Part shown: positions 41,581-49,686 of the stretch, piece by piece
Position numbering within the stretch: position 1 is the stretch's first letter
Layout of the letters: the number at the start of each line of letters is the position of its first letter
Assembly (NCBI GenBank): GCA_026707545.1
Contig: JAPOWR010000001.1
Coordinates: forward strand, 930,001-994,000
Source of the DNA: Acidobacteriota bacterium
GTDB taxonomy: Bacteria; Acidobacteriota; Thermoanaerobaculia; Multivoradales; Multivoraceae
Direction: 5' to 3'
DNA: 64,000 nucleotides
The notes under the pieces: generated by a model
What the model was told of the DNA's origin: nothing
Database searches by the model: none
What the model saw: the letters and a program-made list of their open reading frames with translations, nothing else
Translations under genes and position numbers: made by a program

Positions 41581-43752
41581 TCAGGCTTCCGGTTCGCCGG
41601 CCTTGCGCTTCTCGTCGAGGGCCGACATCAGTCCGACCTCGTTCAGGTAGGTGCCGGCCTTCGCGTCCTTCGCCGCCTCGACCTGCGCTTCGCTTGCGCC
41701 GGCTTCGGCGAGAGCGGAGAAGGGGCACCTGCCGGCCGCGGTTGCGGCTTGCGCTTCGGCCTCGGCGACGTCCTGGCCAGGCGACTCGTCCTTCTTGTCG
41801 AGCTCGTAGGCAGCGATCATCTGCTCCATCAGTTTGCGGCCGAGCTCGATGCCCTCTTCGACCGTCTTGATCCCGATCCGGGAAACGTGCTTCTCACGGG
41901 CCACCAGTTCGACGCGCTCCTGGGTGCGGTCCCGCATGAAGCCGGCCGGAACCCGGAGGATGCGCTCGACGGCTTCGGCCGTCCACTCGTGGTTCGAGAG
42001 CAGCGGGACGCGGTCCTCGTCGCGGGCGATCAGCTTCCGCTCGTCCGCCGGCGCTTCGGCGCCGCCGTTGCCGTCCGCCTCGGTCGCCCTCTCGCGGGCC
42101 TCGATCGTCACCGGCTCGCCGGTCTCCTCCTCGATCATCACGCGCGCGAACTCGAAGGTGACGGTGGGCAGCTTGCTCATCCGCGCCTTCTTCTCGATCC
42201 GCGCCTTGGCGCGGCGGCGGCGGTAGGCGTCTTCGATCGTCTTGAGCGCCAGGCGGGCGTCGGCGGTCCACTTCAGTTTCCGGCCGTCGTAGGTGGTCTC
42301 GACCTCGAGACCGCCCTCCATCTCGGCGATGCGGTCGAGCATCTCCTCGGTGATCTGCTCGAAGGAGTCACTGCCGCAGACGCCGCAGCGCACCGGATCC
42401 GGCTCGGCCGAGGTGACGCCGCACTTCCTGCAGATGAACGTGGGCCGGCTGCGGGCGAGCTGCAGGGCGACCTGCTCGGCCAGGGCTTCCGTCTCGCGGG
42501 CGGTGTACTTCGGCATGTAGCGGTCCATCGCCTCGTCGAGCACGTCGCTCGAGATCACGCTGTGGCCCTGCTCGACCGCCAGGCGGTAGAGGGCCGTGCG
42601 GGCGATGCCGCGCACCTGCTCCGGAACGCGCTTGAACCGCTCCTCGGCCTCGGGGGTCCAGCGGATGCTCTCCTCGGCCTTGACGTCGAGTTCCGGATAC
42701 TCGAGGCGGGTGGTGAGCAGCAGGTCGCACGGGCAGGTTCGGAGGAGGTTCTCGGCGTTGCTGCCGAGGCCGGACTCGCCCTCGTCGCTGTGGACGCCGA
42801 TGCGACCGATGACGAGCATCCAGGGATCGCTCTTCCGGGCGTGGTCGAGGACCTTCTGGAACGCCTTGCCGTCGAGAAGCGTCTTCGTCAGCTCGACGTC
42901 GACTTCCCTCGCCATCGTCTCGGCGACATCCAGGTGGGACTGGTAGATCTGCGCCAGGCCGGTGTCGATGATCTCCTCGTGGAGCTGGTTCTGCTCCTCG
43001 AAGCGGAAGATCTTCGCCGCGCGCTCGGTCAGCACGTTGACGACGCCCTTGAACACCGAGTAGTGCAGGTAGGGGTCGTAGACCGAGATCGCCTCGACCT
43101 TCTTGCCGAAGGTCTTCGCCAGGTCGATCGCGGTCATCAGCGCTCCGAAGGACTGGGGCGAGCCGTCGACGCCGACCAGGATCGTGTCGCGGCCGTCGGC
43201 CTCGGCCTCCGCCTGATGGCCGTGCCCGTTGCCGTTGCCGTTCGCGGCTCCGGCCTTCGCCGGCAGGCGCTTGATGACCAGCACGTCCCGGTCGGCGGTG
43301 CGGGCGACGCGCTCACAGACGGAGCCGATCTGGGTGTCCCGAACGCGACCGATGCCCATCACGCCGAGCACCGTCAGGTCGTAGCCCGACTCGCGGATGT
43401 CGCGGACGATCTCGACGTGGTGCTTGCCGTCCATCATCTTCGGCTCGAACTTGAGGCCGGCGTCGTCGCAGACCGCCTTCATCGGCTCGAGATAGCTCTC
43501 GGAGATGAGCTCCAGACCCATTGTGATCAGCGAGTCGTGGATCTTCCGCTGGCGGTCGAGCTCGGTCTCCTCGAGGTACTCGTCCGGCAGGGTGTACTCC
43601 ATCTGCTTGAACCGGTAGTCGTGCATGCTGGCCGCGTAGACGTGGCAGCCGACCATCGTGGAGTCGAACTTCCGGCCCAGCTCGACCGCGGACGCGATCG
43701 CCTGGTTCGAGTAGTCCGAGTTGTCGACGGGGACGTAGATCGTCTTGTACAT
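41581..43752 (-). CDS. Tandem UspA protein with three PCP_red domains and a zinc ribbon
   Basis: A 723-aa multidomain protein. Two UspA domains (about 1-163 and 188-352) each retain a nucleotide-binding-like end (GVMGIGRVRDTQIGSVCERV; GRIGVHSDEGESGLGSNAENLL). Then PCP_red domain 1 around Trp365, a zinc ribbon with Cys441/444/456/459, PCP_red 2 around Trp495, PCP_red 3 around Trp590, and a tail with CPFSALAEAG (Cys676). Each PCP_red unit starts with a WTxEAxxR-like motif, and two continue into (K/R)VP. A Gly/Asn/His linker joins the Usp domains. I do not know this architecture from a characterised protein. It lies between the cytochrome genes and the TolB lipoprotein gene. Confidence 0.82.
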   Translation of the reverse strand: MYKTIYVPVDNSDYSNQAIASAVELGRKFDSTMVGCHVYAASMHDYRFKQMEYTLPDEYLEETELDRQRKIHDSLITMGLELISESYLEPMKAVCDDAGLKFEPKMMDGKHHVEIVRDIRESGYDLTVLGVMGIGRVRDTQIGSVCERVARTADRDVLVIKRLPAKAGAANGNGNGHGHQAEAEADGRDTILVGVDGSPQSFGALMTAIDLAKTFGKKVEAISVYDPYLHYSVFKGVVNVLTERAAKIFRFEEQNQLHEEIIDTGLAQIYQSHLDVAETMAREVDVELTKTLLDGKAFQKVLDHARKSDPWMLVIGRIGVHSDEGESGLGSNAENLLRTCPCDLLLTTRLEYPELDVKAEESIRWTPEAEERFKRVPEQVRGIARTALYRLAVEQGHSVISSDVLDEAMDRYMPKYTARETEALAEQVALQLARSRPTFICRKCGVTSAEPDPVRCGVCGSDSFEQITEEMLDRIAEMEGGLEVETTYDGRKLKWTADARLALKTIEDAYRRRRAKARIEKKARMSKLPTVTFEFARVMIEEETGEPVTIEARERATEADGNGGAEAPADERKLIARDEDRVPLLSNHEWTAEAVERILRVPAGFMRDRTQERVELVAREKHVSRIGIKTVEEGIELGRKLMEQMIAAYELDKKDESPGQDVAEAEAQAATAAGRCPFSALAEAGASEAQVEAAKDAKAGTYLNEVGLMSALDEKRKAGEPEA

Positions 43753-43817
43753 GGTGGTGTCTCTTGTGTTGACGGAGTGTCGGGTCAGAGATTCTGTCGG
43801 TGTCGAGAAGGCTCGGG

Positions 43818-45620
43818 TCAGACGGCGGGCGCCTCGGTGCCGGTCAGCCCGCCAGCGGTTTCCTCGCTAGCCGTGCCCTGGTTCGCCCGCCGCCGGACCA
43901 GGAACACGATGAGCAGTTCGATCGCGAGCACGATGAGCGCCGCGCGCAGCATCGGAATGGTGGCGGTCTGCTGCACGCTCGGCTCGGTGTAGACGTAGAA
44001 CCAGGACGACAGGGCCCGCTTGTTTCCGCGTTCGCGGTTGAAGCCGTCCCAGACGCTGAAGGCGATCGGGGTGTACTGCTGCTCGGCGAAGCTGACGCCG
44101 GCGCGGGAGGCGCGGCGGCGCTTGTAGGTCACCGTCCACTCGCCCTGGTCGTAGGAAGTGACCGCCTCGACGATGTCGGCCTCGGTCGGCTCGATCGCCT
44201 CGCTGCCGCGGCCCCGGAAGGTGTCCGCGACGCCGTAGGTCAGGTTGACGAACCAAAGGTCGACGGGGTTCTGGGCGTCGCCGAAGAGGAAGTAGGGCTT
44301 GAGCTGGGGAGTGTCTTCCGGAGCGAGGGCTGCCGGGAACTGCAGAGCCACGGCGTCCGAGAACTCGGCGCCGTCACTTGCGGCCTCGCCGGCGCCGAAG
44401 AAGTCGTCACCCGTGCCGAAGAAGTCGTCGGCGCTGTCGTCCACCGTCTCGACGCCGAAGAAGCTGGCCTCGTCCTGGGGTTCCACTTCCTCGACGCCGA
44501 AGAAGCCGGCATCGTCCGCGGGCGCCTCCTCGACGCCGAAGAAGCCGCCGTCGTCGCCTTCGTCTCCCGTAGCCACGATGTCGTTGTCCTCGTCCCACAT
44601 CGGCACTTCCAGGCTCGGGTTGTTCCTGCCCGTGTTGTCGGCGCGCAGGTCGTTCCAGCGCACGCGGAAGGCGATCTCGCCCCGGTTGTAGACGGCCTGA
44701 GCCTCGATGGACGTCGCGGAGGGATAGAAGTTCCGTCCCGGTTCCGTGATCTGGCCGATCAGGGGAAACCGGGTCGTCGGCGCGGTCTCGAACAGGGTGT
44801 CGAGCGCTTCGGCGTCCTGGAGATCGATCGCTTCCTCGCTCCAGGCGGCGGTGATCAGGGTGCCGTAGTTCGGATCGTCGCCGTCGCCCAGGGAGTAGAC
44901 GTAGTTCACCAGGTGCTGGCGATCCTCGACTTCGAGCGAGTCCGCGTAGGAGGGCATCGGCGTGCCGTTGAGCCCGGTGGAGAAGGTGCGGTAGATGTCC
45001 TCCTTGGTCGGTCCGCCGCGGTAGGTCCAGCGCTGGGTCAGGTCGGCGGCCCGAATGTGGTCGCCCGCGTCGTCGACCAGGGTCGGAGCCGACGGACCGT
45101 CGCCGCGTCCGACTTCGCCGTGGCAGGCGGCGCAGCCCTGCTCTTCGTAGACGACCCGTCCACGGGCGATCGACTCCTCCGTCGACTCGAGCGGCCGGGG
45201 GATGTCGATCGGCTCGCCGTAGCGGTCCGGATTCTCGAAGTCGGGCGAGAAGGACTTGATGTAGTAGATGACGTTCTGAATCTCGGTGCTGGTCAGGTTC
45301 GGCCAGCCCGGCATCGAGGTGTAGGGGGCTCCGATCTCGATGATCCGGCGCAGGTCGTCGTCCGAGGGCAGCATGCCGTTCGGCGTCGTGCGGAACTTGT
45401 ACTTGCCGGTCGTGAAGTCGCGTGGCTTCGGTTGGACCCGCGGCGTGGCGTAACCGTTGCCGTCGCCGGTGTCGCCGTGGCACTGTCCGCAGTACTTGTC
45501 GTAGACCACCTTGCCGGCGGCGCGCTGCTCTTCCGTGCCGAGGTCGACCTGGGCGGCGGCGGGCGCGACCAGGAGCGCGGCGAAGGTAGCGGCGATGGCC
45601 TTCCTGATGTACGCCGTCAT
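43818..45620 (-). CDS. Membrane-anchored diheme cytochrome c with ethylbenzene-dehydrogenase-like haem domain and FFG-repeat insert
   Basis: A 600-aa exported protein (signal AATFAALLVAPAAAQ). Two cytochrome c domains carry CGQCH (about residue 44) and CAACH (about 150). From about 265 a beta-rich region resembles the haem-b-binding gamma subunit domain of ethylbenzene/nitrate-type dehydrogenases (EB_dh). It is interrupted at about 354-414 by an acidic insert with five FFG units. A C-terminal helix (MLRAALIVLAIELLIVFLV) anchors it. ATG overlaps the upstream stop as TGATG. Probably a periplasmic electron carrier of the hybrid complex described for this run. Confidence 0.84.
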   Translation of the reverse strand: MTAYIRKAIAATFAALLVAPAAAQVDLGTEEQRAAGKVVYDKYCGQCHGDTGDGNGYATPRVQPKPRDFTTGKYKFRTTPNGMLPSDDDLRRIIEIGAPYTSMPGWPNLTSTEIQNVIYYIKSFSPDFENPDRYGEPIDIPRPLESTEESIARGRVVYEEQGCAACHGEVGRGDGPSAPTLVDDAGDHIRAADLTQRWTYRGGPTKEDIYRTFSTGLNGTPMPSYADSLEVEDRQHLVNYVYSLGDGDDPNYGTLITAAWSEEAIDLQDAEALDTLFETAPTTRFPLIGQITEPGRNFYPSATSIEAQAVYNRGEIAFRVRWNDLRADNTGRNNPSLEVPMWDEDNDIVATGDEGDDGGFFGVEEAPADDAGFFGVEEVEPQDEASFFGVETVDDSADDFFGTGDDFFGAGEAASDGAEFSDAVALQFPAALAPEDTPQLKPYFLFGDAQNPVDLWFVNLTYGVADTFRGRGSEAIEPTEADIVEAVTSYDQGEWTVTYKRRRASRAGVSFAEQQYTPIAFSVWDGFNRERGNKRALSSWFYVYTEPSVQQTATIPMLRAALIVLAIELLIVFLVRRRANQGTASEETAGGLTGTEAPAV

Positions 45621-46438
45621 CAGTGCTGCCCCAGGGCGCGCGGCTGGTAGCCGTTGAAGTCGTAGATGAACAGGTTGACGTCCCACATCTCCTCTGTGGT
45701 CAGGAACTTCTCCCATGCCGGCATCGCGCTGTCCCAGGGAGTGCCGCCGGCCGGGAGACCGGGTGCGCCCTTCGCGATCCGCCAGTGGACGTAGGAGGAC
45801 TGCAGGATCGGTAGGGTGCCGACGTCGTTGAAGTTGCTGGGCACCGGGTTCAGGCCGTGGGCGAACATGCCGTCGCCGCCCATGCCGTCGCCGTGGCACC
45901 AGAAGCAGTTCTCGTAGTAGATGCGGCGGCCGTTCTCGAGGTGCTGCTCGTACGCCTCGGGATCGTCCTCGTGGTAGTGAAGGTAGGGGTTGTCGGCCGT
46001 CGCCATGTCGAGCGTCTCGTCATGGACCGTGAGTTCCGTCGGCGGCGGCGGGTGGATCTCCCGGCCGAAGCCGGGTGCCTCGAGCGGCGCGGTCAGGTCG
46101 GCGTAGACGTTGTAGGCGGCGAGCGCCGGCAAGGCGATGAGGAGTCCGGCCAGGGCGAGGCGGTACCGCGGCTCCACGATCAGGCGCACGATCGGTTGAA
46201 CCGTCTCCGCCAACCGCTCGCGGCTGGAGGAGGCGTAGCAGACGAGGGCGAGGCCGGTGATCCCGAGGTAGATCGTGGCTACAGACTCAGGGATCGGCAC
46301 GACGAAGCCGTAGTTGAAGAACGCCCACAGCCCGATCAGGCTGAACAGGAGCCAGGTCAAGGTGTTCGCCCGCCGCCAGACCAGCACGCCGGCGACGGCG
46401 ACGAGGGGAAGGACGACGACGAGGTTGAGTCCGTACAT
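45620..46438 (-). CDS. Membrane-bound monoheme cytochrome c
   Basis: A 272-aa protein with four hydrophobic N-terminal segments (LVVVLPLVAVAGVLVW, TWLLFSLIGLWAFFNY, VATIYLGITGLALVCYA and LALAGLLIALPALAAY). A periplasmic cytochrome c domain follows with CFWCH near residue 180 (NCFWCHGDGMGGDGMFAHG). A Met in DSAMPAWEKFL is the probable sixth ligand. Its stop overlaps the start of the diheme gene. Multi-helix plus haem c architecture suggests a docking subunit of a respiratory complex. Preceded by a 120-base gap, the largest inside the respiratory half of the run, in which I see no gene. Confidence 0.84.
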   Translation of the reverse strand: MYGLNLVVVLPLVAVAGVLVWRRANTLTWLLFSLIGLWAFFNYGFVVPIPESVATIYLGITGLALVCYASSSRERLAETVQPIVRLIVEPRYRLALAGLLIALPALAAYNVYADLTAPLEAPGFGREIHPPPPTELTVHDETLDMATADNPYLHYHEDDPEAYEQHLENGRRIYYENCFWCHGDGMGGDGMFAHGLNPVPSNFNDVGTLPILQSSYVHWRIAKGAPGLPAGGTPWDSAMPAWEKFLTTEEMWDVNLFIYDFNGYQPRALGQH

Positions 46439-46558
46439 GGATCAGTTCCGGGAGAGTGCGGGGGCAGGTTGTCCGCTGCCGCGGGTGCGGCTACTCGTTA
46501 GAACAGCGGTTGGCTGGCGGGTGTTCCTCATTGCTTCAGGAAGTTCCGAAGACGGGCG

Positions 46559-47044
46559 CTAGTAACCTAGCTCCGTTTCGAGGGTGACGGTCGGCGTACT
46601 GCCGAGACTCTGCAGCCAAGCGACCACGGCCCTGATCTCGTCGTCCGAGAGACTGATCGGCGGCTCGTTCATCGGCTGCATGCCGTCCTCGTAACCGGGA
46701 ACGACATATGCCGAAGGCTCGTAAAGGGACTGGGCCAGATACTCGATGTCCGACAGTCCTTCGATTGTTGTCGCGGCACGCTCCCCGATGCCTCCGAGAT
46801 CCGGATACCGGCTCGGCCCGCTGGAACCGATGTTGTGGCAGGCGGCCAGGCACTGCCCCTTGCCTTCGGCCAGCTCCCTGCCGATCTCCACCAGGTCCTC
46901 GGTCGTCATGTCATCGCTGATCAGTACGGGAGGCGGCGGGTGCTCCTCCTTCTGGGGCACGATCTGACCGAGATACATGTAGAAGGCCGTGGTGCCGAGC
47001 ACCAGCAAGACCATCTTGACCGGCATCGGGACGGACAGCTTCAT
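46559..47044 (-). CDS. Small membrane-anchored cytochrome c with atypical CX3CH haem motif
   Basis: A 161-aa protein with an N-terminal helix (MVLLVLGTTAFYMYLGQIV) and a cytochrome c-like domain. The only haem site reads Cys65-Leu-Ala-Ala-Cys69-His70, that is CX3CH instead of CXXCH; the codons TGC CTG GCC GCC TGC CAC are unambiguous. A distal Met is present in EDGMQPMNEPPISLSDDEI, and AVVAWLQSL is the usual C-terminal helix. The ATG overlaps the stop of the CydA-like gene (ATGA), so the two products are made together and likely interact. Confidence 0.82.
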   Translation of the reverse strand: MKLSVPMPVKMVLLVLGTTAFYMYLGQIVPQKEEHPPPPVLISDDMTTEDLVEIGRELAEGKGQCLAACHNIGSSGPSRYPDLGGIGERAATTIEGLSDIEYLAQSLYEPSAYVVPGYEDGMQPMNEPPISLSDDEIRAVVAWLQSLGSTPTVTLETELGY

Positions 47045-49077
47045 GCCGCGTGTCCCTCCCCGAGCCGGTCGGCCTGACCAGCCGATTTCGGTTCCCAGGC
47101 CTTCTTGCCGCCCAGGCTGCTGAGCCAGAAGACGACGCCGATCAAGCCGAAGAAGATGAGCACGGTGACCGAGACGATCTGGGTGGCGAAGCCGAGCGTC
47201 GGCGTGTAGGCGTCGGGGGAGGTGTCGAGCACCACGCCGTAGACGTGCCACTCCTGCCGCAGTCCGGAGCGGACGTAGCCCATCAAGCCCATCAGCCAGG
47301 TGAAGCTGAGCGCGATGAAGATCAGCGCGTACTGCGAGACCGCGGGCATCCTGCCCCACTGCGTTTCGCCTGTTTGTCGGGCGTTCCGATACAGAGGCAG
47401 GTCGATCACGGTGATCGCGACCATCGCCGCCAGCACCGAGTAGACCTGCGGTATGGCGAACCGGATCCGCGTCGCCGCGTCGACGCTCTGGTGGTAGCCG
47501 AAGACACCGAAGAAGATGACCAGAGCCGCGGCGGCCGCGAAGATGATCACCTGCGTTCGGGCGAGAAGCTGCCTCTGCGGGTGGATCGATGTCTTGCCGG
47601 TCCGCCGGTAGAGCAGGAAGCTCATGTAGGTGGAGAGGATCAGGATGTTGACCGCCGTGTTCTTGGCCGACATCTGCCCCAGGTAGGAGAGTTGCGGATG
47701 GCTGCTGCCGCCCATCGCGGCGATCTCGGACACGGACGCGATCGCGTAGCGGGGGGTCGCCCAGACCGCGAAGCAGAGCGCGATCGCGATGAGCAGCCAC
47801 TTGATGAACCGATGGAAGTGGGCGGTGCCTTCGATCCGGCCCATGCCGAGCCACAGGTAGTAGTTCGCCCCAAGGAACAGGTTGCCGATCAGCGCGGCCT
47901 GGAGCACGAACAGCCAGGAGAAGGTGCCGCCCATCATCTGGACGCCCAGGGTCTGGCTGAAGGCGTAGATCTCGGCGGCGAGGTAGTAGCCGGCGAATGG
48001 CAGCGGCAGGAAGGCGATGATGGCGACGAAGTTGCCGACGTAGCCCATCCAGTCGAAGTGGGCCTTGTCCTCGTCGTTCCTGGCCTGGAGATAGCGGAAG
48101 GCCGCGTAGGCGGCGGCGATCGAACCGCCGAAGGCGACGTTGGCGATGATCCGGTGGATGTTGATCGGCATCCAGGTGAAGTTGAAGAACGCGTCCCGGA
48201 GACTCAGCAGGGCGCCGCTCTCCGAAACGGCCGAGACGAAGTCCGGGATCCCGTCGCCGTCGACGTCCTCCCGCTTGCCGGGCGACATCATGAAGGTGAG
48301 CCAGGCGTTGGCGATGAACATGATCGCCGTGCCGACCACGTTCAGCATGAAGCCGAGGAAGAGGTGCATCTTCGGCCCGAACTTGCCCCAGCCGTAGTAG
48401 TAGCTGTAGAGGAAGAGCGCTTCCAGGAAGAACAGCAGGACGTACGGCAGGAACGTCGGCGAGAAGATGTGCATCAGGTAGTTCGTGAACTTCGGGTAGA
48501 GGATGATCAACGCGAAGGTCAGGAACGCCCCGAAGGTGGCGGTCATCGAGAACGAAACGGAGAGCAGCTTGGTGAACTCGTAGGCCAGCCGGTCGTAGCG
48601 CTTTTCGCCGGTGACGTAGCCGATGAACTCGATGATGAAGGCGAAGATCGGCACCGCCAGCACGAAGGCCGCGAACAGCAGGTGGAGTTGCGCCAGCACC
48701 CAGACCGTCACTCGGCTGCCGACGAAGGGGACCGCGCGGTACTCCGCTTCCACGTACGGCCTGGCCCTCGCCTCCGCCTCGTCGGCGGCCTCCTCGTCGG
48801 CGATGCCCTGCAGCCGAGGTGTCTGTTCGGTGATTCCCTGCTCGCGCGCAAACTGCAGCGCGTCGGCCTCCCGTCTCGCGGTCGTTTCGGGATCGTCCGA
48901 TTCTTCGACTTCCAGCGCCTCGACGATCCCCCTGTTCGCGGCTCCCTCCGTCGCCTGCGTCAGTTGGTCGGGTTGCTCGTACTCGCGCTCCACCAGGAAG
49001 CCACCCAGGCGCACCGTGACGATGACCGACACGAAGGCGAGCACGCCGATTCCGAAGAGGATCTTGTTTCTGCTCAC
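47041..49077 (-). CDS. CydA-like (cytochrome bd-type) membrane subunit I with extra helices
   Basis: A 678-aa polytopic protein. After an N-terminal helix and an acidic periplasmic-type insertion (about 30-110), the CydA core appears. It has AQLHLLFAAFVL (His19-like ligand), FFLEALFLYSYYYGWGKFGPKMHLF (the FExxF...GW...H block), IANAWLTFMMSPG and NIHRIIANVAFGG (His186-like). Several further helices follow, about twelve to fourteen in all, against nine in E. coli CydA. No CydB is present. The gene sits exactly where ACIII operons carry NrfD-type quinone subunits. I infer quinol oxidation with electrons passed to the neighbouring cytochromes c, or O2 reduction; the sequence does not decide. Confidence 0.83.
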   Translation of the reverse strand: MSRNKILFGIGVLAFVSVIVTVRLGGFLVEREYEQPDQLTQATEGAANRGIVEALEVEESDDPETTARREADALQFAREQGITEQTPRLQGIADEEAADEAEARARPYVEAEYRAVPFVGSRVTVWVLAQLHLLFAAFVLAVPIFAFIIEFIGYVTGEKRYDRLAYEFTKLLSVSFSMTATFGAFLTFALIILYPKFTNYLMHIFSPTFLPYVLLFFLEALFLYSYYYGWGKFGPKMHLFLGFMLNVVGTAIMFIANAWLTFMMSPGKREDVDGDGIPDFVSAVSESGALLSLRDAFFNFTWMPINIHRIIANVAFGGSIAAAYAAFRYLQARNDEDKAHFDWMGYVGNFVAIIAFLPLPFAGYYLAAEIYAFSQTLGVQMMGGTFSWLFVLQAALIGNLFLGANYYLWLGMGRIEGTAHFHRFIKWLLIAIALCFAVWATPRYAIASVSEIAAMGGSSHPQLSYLGQMSAKNTAVNILILSTYMSFLLYRRTGKTSIHPQRQLLARTQVIIFAAAAALVIFFGVFGYHQSVDAATRIRFAIPQVYSVLAAMVAITVIDLPLYRNARQTGETQWGRMPAVSQYALIFIALSFTWLMGLMGYVRSGLRQEWHVYGVVLDTSPDAYTPTLGFATQIVSVTVLIFFGLIGVVFWLSSLGGKKAWEPKSAGQADRLGEGHAA

Positions 49078-49098
49078 TGGCTCTTCACTCCGGCGCCG

Positions 49099-49686
49099 CT
49101 ACTGGCGGGCGTCACGCTCCGCCTGCAACGTCCGACGTTCTTCCTGCAACTCCCGGACGTAGGCGACAACCGCCCAGCGGTCCTCGACGGTCAGCGGATA
49201 GCGGTAGCCCGCCATCAGGCCGACACCGTTCGTGATCACGTCGTACATGCGGCCGTCGTTGTAGGCCGCGATCCGCTCGTCGTGAAGCGAGGCGGTCGGA
49301 GTGGCGGCCCGTTCGAACAGGATGCCCTGGCCGGTGCCGCGCTCGTCGTGGCAGGGCTGGCAGTAGATCGTGTAACGGTTCCTGCCTCTGGCCAGCACAG
49401 CGTCGCTTGCGGCGATGGGGGAGGAGTCCAGGAAGTAGCCCTCGTCGTCGCGGCCGAAGAGCAGGCGGTGATCGACGTTGAGCTGTCCCCGCGCCACGGT
49501 GCCCGCGACCGGCTGGCGCATCGCCATCCCGTCGTAGAAGAAGCTGCTCGCTTCCTGCGGGTCGTAGCGTTCCTGGTAGTCCATGTTCGGGTTCGGATGG
49601 ATCGGCGGGAAGGGCGAGGACATGCCACGGCAGCCGAGCAGCATCAGGACGGCGGCCAGAGCGGCGGTTCCGGGCAGCCGGCGCAT
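49099..49686 (-). CDS. actE: ActE-like monoheme cytochrome c lipoprotein (alternative complex III)
   Basis: A 195-aa lipoprotein (lipobox MLLGC, Cys19) with one cytochrome c domain. The N-terminal part PFPPIHPNPNMDYQERYDPQEASSF is a strong ActE signature. The haem motif is CQPCH in YTIYCQPCHDERGTGQG, and LMAGYRYPLTVEDRWAVVAYVREL provides the Met ligand region and last helix. It accepts electrons from the complex and passes them to oxidases. The ATG overlaps the ActB stop as TGATG. In standard operons actC and actD lie between actB and actE; here they are missing. Confidence 0.87.
   Translation of the reverse strand: MRRLPGTAALAAVLMLLGCRGMSSPFPPIHPNPNMDYQERYDPQEASSFFYDGMAMRQPVAGTVARGQLNVDHRLLFGRDDEGYFLDSSPIAASDAVLARGRNRYTIYCQPCHDERGTGQGILFERAATPTASLHDERIAAYNDGRMYDVITNGVGLMAGYRYPLTVEDRWAVVAYVRELQEERRTLQAERDARQ

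Noticed and set aside
41749..43992. 747-aa open frame on the plus strand
   Set aside because: Antisense shadow of the UspA/PCP_red gene; low-complexity Leu/Asp/Val composition and no domain.
44380..44562. Possible CRISPR-like or DNA tandem repeat
   Set aside because: The periodicity is at protein level (FFG units) inside one reading frame; the DNA units differ in length and sequence.
46439..46558. 29-codon open frame in the 120-base gap inside the cytochrome run
   Set aside because: No ribosome site, no resemblance to any family, composition like non-coding sequence.
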